From an uncultured Bacteroides sp. (GTDB taxonomy: Bacteria; Bacteroidota; Bacteroidia; Bacteroidales; Bacteroidaceae): a stretch of DNA of 64,000 bases. A program made the translations under genes and the position numbers. Shown in pieces: positions 36,969-46,081 of this stretch; the first letter of the stretch is position 1, and each line of letters begins with the position of its first letter. The notes under the pieces were generated by a model, which ran no database searches, was not told the DNA's origin, and was given only the letters and a program-made list of their open reading frames with translations. The stretch covers positions 2,594,001 through 2,658,000 of the forward strand of contig NZ_OY782495.1 of assembly GCF_963677715.1 (NCBI RefSeq). Reading direction: 5' to 3'.

Positions 36969-38117
36969 TTACCTCCTTCCATATTTGCGAAACAAATAAT
37001 ATACGCCTCCCAAAGCACCCGCTATAATTAGTATTCCAAGCCATCCCCATATCATCGGAGTCTTAACAGAAATTCTAAATTCTGCAGAGGAAGATGTTTC
37101 CGGCGTTTTTGCTTCTATTCTTGTTACATAGTCACCGGGCAAAGCTTTCTTAGATGCTTTTACGGTAGCAATAACCTGAGCTGTTTCTCCTGCTCTCAGA
37201 GTGGGTATCTTTTGCGGGTCGAAGGTTACGCCCCAATCAACCGGTTGGTTTGCCGTGAGTTGCACTTCGTTCAAATTTATAGAGCCTGTGTTTTTCACCT
37301 CCAATTGGATACGTTTTGTATCACCTGCAGTAATATCGGCACTCAACAAACCTTTGGGTGTAGTTAACTCCATTTTACAAGAACCTTTTATAACAACTTC
37401 GAGCCCGAGATCTGCAGAAGTAGAACTGTTGGCAGCGCGTACGGGAATTCTATAAGTACCTGCTTTGATATTAGCCGGAGGATTGATGTCAATCGTTATG
37501 TTTTCGGTTGCATTAGGTTCTACCTGCACCGAAGTAGCTTCCTTATAATTAGGTTTAAAAGCTATATTCCATCCACGTGGCATCTCTGCCATTAGTGCAT
37601 AAAGCTGCTTTTCGGCCGTTCGGTTTTTTAAAGTGGCATTAAATGTAAATGTAGCCTCGGCATTACCCTCCATATTATACTGGTTGGTCGTAAATTCGGT
37701 TTGATACGTACCTTGTTCGGAAACAGTTACCGCTAAAGGTAATTGTCGTAGTCCGTTGGCCGAAACGATAAAGTGATAAGTTCCTTTATTGACTTTTAGC
37801 GGCACGTCTACTTTCAGTGAGAAATTCTTCTTATCATCGGGAAGAACGGAAAGTTGGTTGATGCTCCACCCGCCCGATTTCATTTCGTAGCTCCAACCTC
37901 TGGGCATTCCTAAAACAGAGATTGTTTCGTTTTTCACCGCACCGCTTTTGTTGATAACGTCAATACTATAATCAATAGACTCTCCCGGGGGAACTGCGAT
38001 TTTAGTATAGGGTGTGTACAATGTGACGCCTTTTATAGAATCTCCGGCGTACACGTGAGTGGGGATAAATCCCATTAAGAAAAGTAATAAATTTAAATAG
38101 CTCGTTCGCATTGTCAT
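36969..38117 (-). CDS. NEW3-domain membrane-anchored protein
   Basis: The 382-residue protein has a signal peptide (cleaved near YAGDS), then three immunoglobulin-like NEW3-type repeats, with PPGESIDYSIDVINKSG, EATFTFNATLKNRTA and TKRIQLEVKNTGSINLNE at equivalent places. A C-terminal membrane helix (WGWLGILIIAGALGGVYYLF) and a basic stop-transfer end anchor it, with the bulk in the periplasm. AAGGAGG lies 7 bases before the ATG. It heads an operon with the ABC ATPase and permease, so it is likely a periplasmic partner of that exporter. Function unknown. Confidence 0.8.
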   Translation of the reverse strand: MTMRTSYLNLLLFLMGFIPTHVYAGDSIKGVTLYTPYTKIAVPPGESIDYSIDVINKSGAVKNETISVLGMPRGWSYEMKSGGWSINQLSVLPDDKKNFSLKVDVPLKVNKGTYHFIVSANGLRQLPLAVTVSEQGTYQTEFTTNQYNMEGNAEATFTFNATLKNRTAEKQLYALMAEMPRGWNIAFKPNYKEATSVQVEPNATENITIDINPPANIKAGTYRIPVRAANSSTSADLGLEVVIKGSCKMELTTPKGLLSADITAGDTKRIQLEVKNTGSINLNEVQLTANQPVDWGVTFDPQKIPTLRAGETAQVIATVKASKKALPGDYVTRIEAKTPETSSSAEFRISVKTPMIWGWLGILIIAGALGGVYYLFRKYGRR

Positions 38118-38161
38118 AAAAAAACCTCCTTTACATTTTGAATGATTATCAATACGAGAGG

Positions 38162-38169
38162 CAAAAATA
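38162..38169 (-). promoter_or_regulatory. Possible promoter (-7 box) of the NEW3-ABC operon
   Basis: TATTTTTG on the minus strand, 45 bases before the start codon, fits TAnnTTTG. The upstream box is weak. Confidence 0.4.
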
Positions 38170-38295
38170 TAAATTTGTATTATTCCAATCCGTTAAAATG
38201 GTTGAAATAAACAAAACGCAATATTAAAAGTAAATGCGAATTTTATGAGTATTGTAGGCTCTGCTAGCCATTTATAGATGAAAACAACAAGCAGT

Positions 38296-38643
38296 TTATC
38301 CGATGGCTTTTGTTTTTGTGTAACCTTCTTTCTTAAGTAGCTCTAGTATTTTCTGTTTGAAATCTCCCTGCACTATTATTTCATGATCTTTTGCTGTGCC
38401 ACCTACACCGCACTTACTTTTTAACAGCTTGCCCAGTTCTTTGAGGTCATTATCGGCTCCAATGAACCCTGTAATGAGTGTCACTACTTTTCCTCCCCGG
38501 TTTTTGCGATCGAGCTGTATGCGAAGATTCTGTTTAGAAGGTTCTTGTGTTGTTTGCTCTTTATCATCTTCTTTTTCGTAATTATAGCTGGAATCTGTAG
38601 AGTATACTACATTTAGTCTGTCTTTCCAATCGTTATTCTTCAT
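38296..38643 (-). CDS. SUI1/YciH-family translation factor
   Basis: The 115-residue protein has a disordered acidic N-terminus and a C-terminal SUI1 (eIF1-like) domain from about residue 38: LRIQLDRKNRGGKVVTLITGF, then CGVGGTAKDHEIIVQGD, the family core. Bacterial YciH proteins resemble eukaryotic eIF1 and can affect start-site fidelity in vitro; their role in Bacteroidetes is not known. It is monocistronic. Confidence 0.9.
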   Translation of the reverse strand: MKNNDWKDRLNVVYSTDSSYNYEKEDDKEQTTQEPSKQNLRIQLDRKNRGGKVVTLITGFIGADNDLKELGKLLKSKCGVGGTAKDHEIIVQGDFKQKILELLKKEGYTKTKAIG

Positions 38644-38667
38644 CTCTGTTGCTTAATAAATATTTCT

Positions 38668-38698
38668 CAAAAATAATATTAAGTTCTATGCCTTGCAA
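38668..38698 (-). promoter_or_regulatory. Promoter of the SUI1/YciH gene
   Basis: TTGC (38695-38698), a 19-base spacer and TATTTTTG (38668-38675) on the minus strand lie 25 bases before the start codon and fit the Bacteroidetes promoter except for one base in the upstream box. Confidence 0.5.
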
Positions 38699-38756
38699 TT
38701 TTTTCGGTGTTTTATCGTCTAATTAATGGAATCTTGTTCTCTAAAGAAAACAATCG

Positions 38757-41375
38757 ATGAAACAACTATTGTTCTTTTTTGCCTTGTCTTTCTTCTCTCT
38801 ATCTGTCGTAGGGCAGACTTTTAGGGGACGGGTAACCGATGAAAGTGGAATGCCCATTCCCTACGCATCTTTATATTTACGGGAATTGAATTCTGGTTTT
38901 ACCACAGATGATAATGGTTTCTTTTCCACAACGATAAAGCCCGGAAGATATACCTGCGAGGTGTCTTCGCTGGGCTTTACCCAGCAGAAGATTCTGTTGC
39001 AGGTTCCGCCAGAGGGATTAAGCAAAAACATGATACTTTCCGAACGGGTGTATCAATTACGTGAAGTAAGCATCAATCGCACTGCCGAAGACCCTGCTTA
39101 TGCTGTTATCAGGCAAGCAATAGCTCACGCTCCTTATTATCGGACATTACTGAAGAGCTTTACCGCCGGTACTTATTTAAAAGGTACCGGTAAGGTAATG
39201 AAGATACCGATTATTTTAAAACTTTCTAAGAAAGTAAGGACAGAATCTAAGAAATTACAAGGTAAGCTCTTTGTTATGGAAGAAAAGCGGGAAGTCTCTT
39301 TTGTCGCTCCTAATAAATGGGAAAATCATATAAAGGCATACGCTAATTCTTTTCCGGATGAAATTAAGGTCAATATTGGTCTTACAGCTATCAATATGTA
39401 TAATCCCGAACTTTTCGAAAGAGTATCTCCTCTAAGCCCGGGTGCGTTCACCTTTTATCGTTTTAAGCTCGAAGGCTGCTATGTTGAAGGAGATCATCTG
39501 GTAAATAAGATAAAGGTAATTCCCAAAAAAGATAGTCCAAAATTGCTTTCGGGCTACCTTTATATTATTGAAAATCTTTGGTGCATTTCTGCCGCCGAGC
39601 TGTCCTTAAAGGGAGGGGGACTAAGTGCTACGATCAGAGTCACTTGTAAGGAGGTGAAGCCTTCTGTGTTTCTTGTCACCTCTACCAGTATGGAATGTTC
39701 TATTGATGTTATGGGTGTTGAGGCCGAAGCTTCTTACCTGGCAGCGGTACATTATACAAAGGTCGAAACGAATACCGTGCCGCTTCAGGTGGGTGGATCT
39801 AAGGATGCTGCAGTAGCAACTATAGCCGATGCTTCGGCAAAACATCCGTTATCAAAGAAGCAACAAAAAATACTCGGCAAAATAAAGGGGATTTCAGCAA
39901 AGAAGGAATTATCTACCGCAGATGCTTATCAATTATCGAAGCTTGTCTCAAAATCAATCGAATTATCAGATACTCTTCACTCTAAAAATAAATATGAGCG
40001 AAGAAGGGGCTATGAAGCAAATACTAAAACAGATTCTTTAGCCGGTCAAAAAGATTCGGTATATTGGGATACTGTGCGTAGTGTGCCTTTGCGTTCGGAA
40101 GAACTGGAGAGTTATGTACGTAAAGAAAAGCTGAAAGTTGCAAAAAAATCAGCAGAAGATGGTTCAAGCATAAGTGTGGGTAAGTCGTCTGGCGGTATAT
40201 TAAATACATTGATATCAGGCAATACTTTTCGGACGAAGGATAAAAAGACTTGGTTGCGATTTTATCGTTTGGCTTCATACCTGCCCGAGTATAATTTTGT
40301 TGACGGGCTCTGGGTGGGAGCGAAATTTACAGTGGGGACAGATCTCTCGAAGAAGTCTGCTCTGAGCTTTACTCCGGCGTTTTATTATACCACTTCCCGA
40401 GAGAGAATAGTGGGAAATGCCATGCTTGCTTTAGATTATGCACCTCGCAGAGGAGGGCGCTTTACAATAAATGGTAGCGTACTTTCCTCTGACTATAATG
40501 ATGAGGGGGGAGAGTCTCGTTTGTTCAATGGCATTTCTTCTTTGTTGTTTGCCCGTAATGTAGTGAAACTGTATGAAAAGCAATTTCTTTCGTTAAATAA
40601 TAAAATAGAATTAGCCAATGGCTTGCAACTTTCTACTTCACTGGAGTGGCAACGCAGGCACGCGTTGGATAATACAGTTACCGGTAGCCTGTTTAATAAG
40701 AAAGCCGAATCTAATGTGCCGGACAATGCGTCTTATATAAGAATGCCCGAAAATAATGTATTGAAATCATCCTTGATACTGGAATATACTCCTGCGCACT
40801 ATTATCACCTTGTAGATGGAAGAAAAGAATATGACGATTCTGATTTTCCTACTTTTACACTGCGTTACGATCGTGGCTTCCCTATGAAAGAGCGGAGATC
40901 TGTGACGTCTTATCATCGTGTCGAATTCTCGGCAAAACAAGCTATTGAGTTTGGTCTCTTTAACCGTATTAGCTGGTTTATCAATGCCGGTGCTTTTTTT
41001 GATGCTAAAGATTTGTATTTCCCTGATTATAAACATTTTGAAACAACCAGTATTCCGTTCACTGAAGCTTTGTTTTCAGAAGGATTTTCATTACCTGATA
41101 ACTATGAGTACTCCACATCCAATCGTTGGGTGCAAACCAATTTAATGTGGACTACTCCTTACCTGTTGTTTAAACAATTGCCTTTTCTTCAACAAAGAGG
41201 TTTTGATGAAGCCTTACATCTTCGTTCGCTTTTCTCTTATAATCGTAAACCTTATTTAGAAGTGGGATATTCGGTTGGATTTCTCAGTTTCCTACGTATC
41301 GGTGTCTTTGAAGGATTTAATTATTTAAAACATCATTCTACGGGAGTTTCTGTCAGTATTTCCTTGCCGGAGTAA
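38757..41375 (+). CDS. DUF5686 outer-membrane protein with carboxypeptidase-like domain
   Basis: An 872-residue secreted protein. A signal peptide (MKQLLFFFALSFFSLSVVGQ) precedes a carboxypeptidase-regulatory-like beta-sandwich (TFRGRVTDESGMPIPYASLYL, residues 20-105), then the DUF5686 region from about residue 115 (DPAYAVIRQAIAHAPYYRTLLKSF). The C-terminal half is rich in alternating aromatic/polar strands and ends in a short beta motif (GVSVSISLPE), suggesting an outer-membrane barrel. This family is common in Bacteroidetes and has no assigned function. Confidence 0.85.
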   Translation: MKQLLFFFALSFFSLSVVGQTFRGRVTDESGMPIPYASLYLRELNSGFTTDDNGFFSTTIKPGRYTCEVSSLGFTQQKILLQVPPEGLSKNMILSERVYQLREVSINRTAEDPAYAVIRQAIAHAPYYRTLLKSFTAGTYLKGTGKVMKIPIILKLSKKVRTESKKLQGKLFVMEEKREVSFVAPNKWENHIKAYANSFPDEIKVNIGLTAINMYNPELFERVSPLSPGAFTFYRFKLEGCYVEGDHLVNKIKVIPKKDSPKLLSGYLYIIENLWCISAAELSLKGGGLSATIRVTCKEVKPSVFLVTSTSMECSIDVMGVEAEASYLAAVHYTKVETNTVPLQVGGSKDAAVATIADASAKHPLSKKQQKILGKIKGISAKKELSTADAYQLSKLVSKSIELSDTLHSKNKYERRRGYEANTKTDSLAGQKDSVYWDTVRSVPLRSEELESYVRKEKLKVAKKSAEDGSSISVGKSSGGILNTLISGNTFRTKDKKTWLRFYRLASYLPEYNFVDGLWVGAKFTVGTDLSKKSALSFTPAFYYTTSRERIVGNAMLALDYAPRRGGRFTINGSVLSSDYNDEGGESRLFNGISSLLFARNVVKLYEKQFLSLNNKIELANGLQLSTSLEWQRRHALDNTVTGSLFNKKAESNVPDNASYIRMPENNVLKSSLILEYTPAHYYHLVDGRKEYDDSDFPTFTLRYDRGFPMKERRSVTSYHRVEFSAKQAIEFGLFNRISWFINAGAFFDAKDLYFPDYKHFETTSIPFTEALFSEGFSLPDNYEYSTSNRWVQTNLMWTTPYLLFKQLPFLQQRGFDEALHLRSLFSYNRKPYLEVGYSVGFLSFLRIGVFEGFNYLKHHSTGVSVSISLPE

Positions 41376-41440
41376 ATTCTTAGCCACACTTGGCCTGCTT
41401 CTGTTATTTAGAATTTATGTTAAGCTTTTGCTTCATAAAA

Positions 41441-41470
41441 TTTGCAGTTCCAAAAAAAAATGTACTTTTG
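41441..41470 (+). promoter_or_regulatory. Promoter of the rex-FAH pair
   Basis: TTTG (41441-41444), an 18-base spacer and TACTTTTG (41463-41470) fit the Bacteroidetes promoter, with the start codon 33 bases on. The -7 box lies in the inverted repeat TGTACTTTTGTACA (41461-41474), a possible operator, although it is not the usual Rex site. Confidence 0.65.
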
Positions 41471-41502
41471 TACATCGCTAACTAAAGTATGAAAAGTTTT
41501 CT

Positions 41503-42159
41503 ATGAGCAACCAAATACATCATAAAGATATCGCAAAAGTACCGGAACCTACATTGCGTAGACTTCCGTGGTATCTTTCTAATGTCAAATTGCTAAAGCA
41601 GAAGGGTGAACAATACGTTTCATCTACTCAAATATCTAAAGAAATAAACATAGATGCATCTCAGATAGCTAAAGATTTGTCGTATGTTAATATCTCCGGT
41701 CGTACACGTGTGGGCTACGAGGTTGATACATTGATCGAAGTTCTTGAAGCTTTTCTTGGCTTTACCGGCATGCATAAAGCTTTCCTTTTTGGGGTAGGTA
41801 GTTTGGGCGGTGCTCTACTGCGTGATTCCGGATTGAGTCATTTCGGGTTAAGGATAGTGGCTGCTTTTGATGTTAATCCGGATATTGTGGGAACAGCTAT
41901 TAATGGCATCCCTGTTTTTCACTCGGATAATTTTCAGGAAAAGATGGGTGAATATGAGGTAAATATCGGAGTACTCACTGTACCTATAGAGATAGCGCAG
42001 CAGATAACAAACACGATGGTAAGCGGCGGAATTAAAGCAGTATGGAATTTTACCCCTTTTCGTATACGCGTCCCGGAAAATATAGTAGTGCAAAATACGT
42101 CTTTATATGCTCATCTGGCCCTTATGTTTAATCGTTTGAATTTTAATGAAACTAAGTAA
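41503..42159 (+). CDS. rex: Redox-sensing transcriptional repressor Rex
   Basis: The 218-residue Rex has an N-terminal winged helix (EPTLRRLPWYLSNVKLL, then ISKEINIDASQIAKDLSYVNISGRTRVGY) and a C-terminal Rossmann domain with GVGSLGG (residues 97-103). Rex dimers leave their operators when NADH is high relative to NAD+, controlling fermentation and respiration genes. The stop codon overlaps the next gene's ATG (TAATG). Confidence 0.96.
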   Translation: MSNQIHHKDIAKVPEPTLRRLPWYLSNVKLLKQKGEQYVSSTQISKEINIDASQIAKDLSYVNISGRTRVGYEVDTLIEVLEAFLGFTGMHKAFLFGVGSLGGALLRDSGLSHFGLRIVAAFDVNPDIVGTAINGIPVFHSDNFQEKMGEYEVNIGVLTVPIEIAQQITNTMVSGGIKAVWNFTPFRIRVPENIVVQNTSLYAHLALMFNRLNFNETK

Positions 42160-42773
42160 TGAAGATTATAGCCATAGGCATGAACTATGCTTCGCATAAT
42201 AAGGAGCAGGGGCATGTAATAGTAAACAAAGAACCGATTATTTTCATGAAACCCGATTCGGCTATACTCAAAGACAGCAAGCCTTTCTTTATTCCCGATT
42301 TCTCCAATGAGGTACATTACGAAACGGAGGTTGTTGTTCGCATCAGCCGGTTAGGAAAAAACATTGCTTCTCGTTTTGCTCATCGATATTATGACGCAGT
42401 GACGGTCGGCATTGATTTTACAGCTCGTGATTTGCAACGTAAATTCCGTGAGGAGGGAGGTCCTTGGGAGCTTTGTAAAGGATTTGATAGTTCTGCAGCC
42501 ATTGGAACATTTGTTCCTGTTGAGCAATTCCCCGACGTACAACAATTAAATTTTCATTTGGATATTGATGATCAAACGGTGCAGCAGGGCTATACTGCCG
42601 ATATGCTGTTTTGCATAGATGATATTATAGCTTATGTCAGTCGTTTTGTTACGCTGAAGATAGGCGATTTACTATTTACCGGTACTCCGGTCGGAGTAGG
42701 GCCTGTTAGTGTCGGCCAGCATTTACAGGGTTATCTGGAGAAAGAGAAGTTACTCGATTTCTATATTCGGTAG
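42159..42773 (+). CDS. Fumarylacetoacetate hydrolase family protein
   Basis: The 204-residue single-domain FAH enzyme has the metal-binding pattern in HYETEVVVRISR, then VTVGIDFTARDLQRK and the C-terminal GDLLFTGTPVGVGPVSVGQ. Members of this size hydrolyse or decarboxylate small 2-oxo acids such as acylpyruvates and oxaloacetate; the substrate here is not known. Translation is likely coupled to rex. Confidence 0.9.
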   Translation: MKIIAIGMNYASHNKEQGHVIVNKEPIIFMKPDSAILKDSKPFFIPDFSNEVHYETEVVVRISRLGKNIASRFAHRYYDAVTVGIDFTARDLQRKFREEGGPWELCKGFDSSAAIGTFVPVEQFPDVQQLNFHLDIDDQTVQQGYTADMLFCIDDIIAYVSRFVTLKIGDLLFTGTPVGVGPVSVGQHLQGYLEKEKLLDFYIR

Positions 42774-42952
42774 TCTTGGCTATTTTTTTCTTTAGATTGC
42801 AATTACAAATGGCCGTACCTTTCTATTCTTGCTATCCAAATAGAATAGAGATCCTTGCTTCGTTTAGAATGTTCTTATGAGATTTTCTTGTTATAAAAGA
42901 AACGAAACAGGAACTATCTTAAATATTCAGATCATAAATTAATGGAATAACA

Positions 42953-43429
42953 ATGAAAATAAGAGTAGGCTTCGGATTTGATGTTCATCAGCTGGTAGAA
43001 GGTCGCGAACTGTGGATCGGTGGCATTCGTCTCGAACACGAAAAAGGATTGTTAGGTCACTCTGATGCCGACGTACTCATACACGCTATATGCGATGCTT
43101 TGCTTGGGGCGGCCAATATGCGTGATATTGGCTATCATTTTCCCGATACAGCCAATGAATTTAAGAATATAGATAGTAAAGTCCTTTTGGGCAAAACAGT
43201 AGAACTTATACGTACCAAGGGATATCAGGTGGGTAACATCGATGCAACCATTTGTGCCGAGCGTCCTAAGCTGAAAGCTCATATCCCAGCCATGCAAGAG
43301 ACCCTTGCCCGTGTGATGAGTATAGATGTTGATGATGTATCTATTAAGGCTACTACTACCGAGAAGCTTGGCTTTACCGGACGTGAAGAGGGAATATCCG
43401 CTTATGCAACGGTGCTGATAACGGCATGA
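42953..43429 (+). CDS. ispF: 2-C-methyl-D-erythritol 2,4-cyclodiphosphate synthase
   Basis: The 158-residue IspF begins IRVGFGFDVHQLVEGRELWIGG (metal-binding Asp and His) and has HSDADVLIHAICDALLGA and the C-terminal KATTTEKLGFTGREEGI signature. It makes the cyclic diphosphate intermediate of the non-mevalonate isoprenoid pathway. The preceding 179 bases hold no gene or clear promoter. Confidence 0.97.
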   Translation: MKIRVGFGFDVHQLVEGRELWIGGIRLEHEKGLLGHSDADVLIHAICDALLGAANMRDIGYHFPDTANEFKNIDSKVLLGKTVELIRTKGYQVGNIDATICAERPKLKAHIPAMQETLARVMSIDVDDVSIKATTTEKLGFTGREEGISAYATVLITA

Positions 43430-43490
43430 TTTTCGAGAGATGCTTCTTTAAAGCTGATTCAGAGGGCCTGTAGCTTTGTTTGTAGATTAA

Positions 43491-43537
43491 CGGTTAGCGA
43501 TGAATAATACATAATATTACTCATTATCCGCTAACCG
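43491..43537. terminator. Shared terminator between ispF and the efflux operon
   Basis: CGGTTAGCG (43491-43499) pairs with CGCTAACCG (43529-43537), and the bases between pair further (ATGA with TCAT, TAATA with TATTA-like). It lies between the converging ispF and tolC-like genes and could serve both. Confidence 0.55.
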
Positions 43538-43562
43538 CTAATGACACACACACATATATTGT

Positions 43563-44885
43563 TTATTGAATGGGCTGTCCTTTATAGAAATCAAGAATTT
43601 TGGTACGGAACATATAGTCGTATTTGGCCTGAAGGCGGTCGGATACGGCTTTCATCAAATTCAGTTTAGCTTCGTTATATTCTACAGCAGTGGCCTTCCC
43701 GTTTTCATACTTTTCTTCCATAAGGCGAAAGGACTCTTCGTTAGCTGTTACAGCTAAAGTACTTGAATTGTATTTGCTCTCGGCAGCTACAGCATTATAC
43801 CATGCTTGTTGAATCTCTTTATACAAATCCTTTTTCACACTTTCTAATTGCAATGAATAGTTCGCTTGTCGTAAACGAGCACTACGTACATTGTTACGTG
43901 TTGAAAAACGATCAAATAAGGGTATGCTCAAACTAAAACCAATATACTTATTTAGATTGTTATCCAATTGCTTACTGAAGTTTTCGCCCGCTTTTCCATT
44001 CAGAGTGTAGAAACCGGTACTTAGTCCGGCCCCAAAAGAAAGTTGAGGATAATATCCGCTCTGTGCAATGCGAATACTTTTTTCACTGCCTTCTAATCTG
44101 TATTTTGCTGCCAGAATACCTGGCTTGGATGACATGGCTTGTACGTAAATGTCATCAGGTGGAGTAATGGGTGCAAATACCGGATTAGCATCGGGGGCAT
44201 CCAGCGTAAAACCTTCGGGAGTAGGCAACTCTAATAATTGACTCAATTGGAGCAATGACAGCCGATAGTCATTATCGGCCTGCACACTACTTACTTCGTC
44301 TTGTGCTATACGGGCTTTTGCTTCAGCTACTTCAGAAATAGATGATTTCCCTAGTTCGGCTAGCTTCGCAACACGCGCATATTGTTCTTTACTGAGTGTC
44401 ACTTGTTCTTGCGCAACCTTGAGAAGCTCCTTATTAAATAGTACTTGCAAATAAGACGAAGCCACATTGATGGACAAATCTTCTTTGGCTTTTTTCAAAT
44501 CTTCTATGGCTGCTTTGAAGTTAATCTTTGACAATGCATACTGATTGGGAATCTGCAGGCCGGTGAACAGGGGTATATTAGTGCTCAAACCAAAGTTAGA
44601 ACTGCCACTATTGGTGTTAATATACGAGTTGTCTACAGGAGAGGCAGCGCGTCCCCAGCTATAGTTTTGACTTGCGCTTCCATTGAGGCTTGGCAATCGG
44701 GCCCACTTGGCCGTGTTCACATCTATTTTACTCTGATCGGCCGTGTTCTCGGTTTGCCTGATGGATACGTTATGTGCAATCGCGTAATCGATGCATTGAC
44801 GCAAAGTCCAGACTTCTTGGGCATGTATTATAGCAGCCGGGCAGATTCCCGCTACTAACGCAAGGATTATTATCTTTTTTTTCAT
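43563..44885 (-). CDS. TolC-family outer-membrane efflux protein
   Basis: The 440-residue protein has a signal peptide (cleaved near IIHAQEVWTL) and two tandem OEP domains. WTLRQCIDYAIAHNVSIRQTENTADQSKIDVNTAKWARLPSLNGS at the start and repeated long helices (residues 135-200 and 340-400) are typical of TolC trimers spanning the outer membrane and periplasm. It is the last gene of the five-gene operon, 20 bases after the adaptor gene. Confidence 0.92.
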   Translation of the reverse strand: MKKKIIILALVAGICPAAIIHAQEVWTLRQCIDYAIAHNVSIRQTENTADQSKIDVNTAKWARLPSLNGSASQNYSWGRAASPVDNSYINTNSGSSNFGLSTNIPLFTGLQIPNQYALSKINFKAAIEDLKKAKEDLSINVASSYLQVLFNKELLKVAQEQVTLSKEQYARVAKLAELGKSSISEVAEAKARIAQDEVSSVQADNDYRLSLLQLSQLLELPTPEGFTLDAPDANPVFAPITPPDDIYVQAMSSKPGILAAKYRLEGSEKSIRIAQSGYYPQLSFGAGLSTGFYTLNGKAGENFSKQLDNNLNKYIGFSLSIPLFDRFSTRNNVRSARLRQANYSLQLESVKKDLYKEIQQAWYNAVAAESKYNSSTLAVTANEESFRLMEEKYENGKATAVEYNEAKLNLMKAVSDRLQAKYDYMFRTKILDFYKGQPIQ

Positions 44886-44905
44886 GTTAGTTTTGTTATC
44901 CGTTC

Positions 44906-46015
44906 CTATTGTTTCTTATCAGTCTTTTCTGCGCCGCGTACTCTCTCTTTTACTGTGAGTCCTTTCTTTATTTCAATCTTGATGCCGTCGCTTAGTCCGG
45001 CAACAACCTGGCGGCGTACAAATTTTTGTTCGGGTACGCTATCTGTCATTACCCATACAAAGGTGCTGTCTCCATTAAATTCTACTGTACTTTCGGGAAC
45101 AGCAAGCACTTTGTGAGCACGTGCCAATACTATTTCGGCATTGGCCGAATAACCCGAACGAATTTCTACAGAGTCGGGCACACGGATGGCAGCTTTAATT
45201 TCAAATTGGTTGGCACCGTTTTCTTCCACTCCCTTTGGTGATATATATTCAAGAGTAGCATCAAATTTAATATTTTGCAATGCACCGATAGTCAGCTTAA
45301 TAGGCATACCCTCGTGAATGCGTCCTACTTCCGTTTCATCTATATTTCCGCGGAAAATCAGGTCGTTCATGTTGGCCACGGTTGCAATAGTAGTACCATC
45401 GTTAAAAGTGTTGCTCATGATTACGGAGTTTCCTGCTTTTACCGGAACATCAAGAATGAGTCCGTCTATGGTGGAACGAATCATCGTATTACTATATGCA
45501 GCACTTCTTTTTGTGATACCATCTTTGATGATGTCAAGAGCGTCTGTGGCATTTTCTTTTTCTTCGCGTGCCTGTTTCAGACTGACCTCACTTTTTTCAT
45601 ATTCTTCGCTACTGATAAGCTTATCAGCATGCAATTTCTTCATGCGGCTGAAGTCTATCTCGGCTTGTTTGGCATTGATTCCGGCCAGACGTACGCGGCT
45701 TTCGGCGCTGTTTAATTGCCCCATTTCAGGAATAACTTTAACTTTGGCTATTACCTCGTCTTTTTTTACGGTTTGCCCCGCTTCTTTATATACTTCGTCT
45801 ACAATACCTGATATCTGAGGTTTAATGAGGATTTCGTCTCTTGGTTCTACTTTACCTGTAGCCACAGTAGTTTTCTCCAAATCGGCTATTTCAGGAACCA
45901 TGATTTCGTACTGCTTTACTTTAGGCTTTGATTTGCTGTACAGGAATACAAATGTTCCCACGAATATGGCAGCTACCACTACCAGTAATGCGATTTTAAA
46001 ATACTTTTTCATCAT
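44906..46015 (-). CDS. MacA/HlyD-type periplasmic adaptor
   Basis: The 369-residue protein has an N-terminal membrane anchor (FKIALLVVVAAIFVGTFVFLY), a barrel-sandwich (lipoyl) half-motif (ATGKVEPRDEILIKPQISGIVDEV), a coiled-coil hairpin (residues 95-165), the second half-motif (LILDVPVKAGNSVI) and a beta-barrel. It bridges the permeases to the TolC-like protein. Confidence 0.93.
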   Translation of the reverse strand: MMKKYFKIALLVVVAAIFVGTFVFLYSKSKPKVKQYEIMVPEIADLEKTTVATGKVEPRDEILIKPQISGIVDEVYKEAGQTVKKDEVIAKVKVIPEMGQLNSAESRVRLAGINAKQAEIDFSRMKKLHADKLISSEEYEKSEVSLKQAREEKENATDALDIIKDGITKRSAAYSNTMIRSTIDGLILDVPVKAGNSVIMSNTFNDGTTIATVANMNDLIFRGNIDETEVGRIHEGMPIKLTIGALQNIKFDATLEYISPKGVEENGANQFEIKAAIRVPDSVEIRSGYSANAEIVLARAHKVLAVPESTVEFNGDSTFVWVMTDSVPEQKFVRRQVVAGLSDGIKIEIKKGLTVKERVRGAEKTDKKQ

Positions 46016-46081
46016 TGCTTATTTTTAGTTTATCATTTTCTTTTTAGTTGTATAGAGGAATAGTAGTACTGAAACATCGGC

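Noticed and set aside
41461-41474. A Rex operator controlling rex itself
   Set aside because: TGTACTTTTGTACA is palindromic but does not match the usual TTGTGAA-N4-TTCACAA site, so it is only noted as a possible operator.
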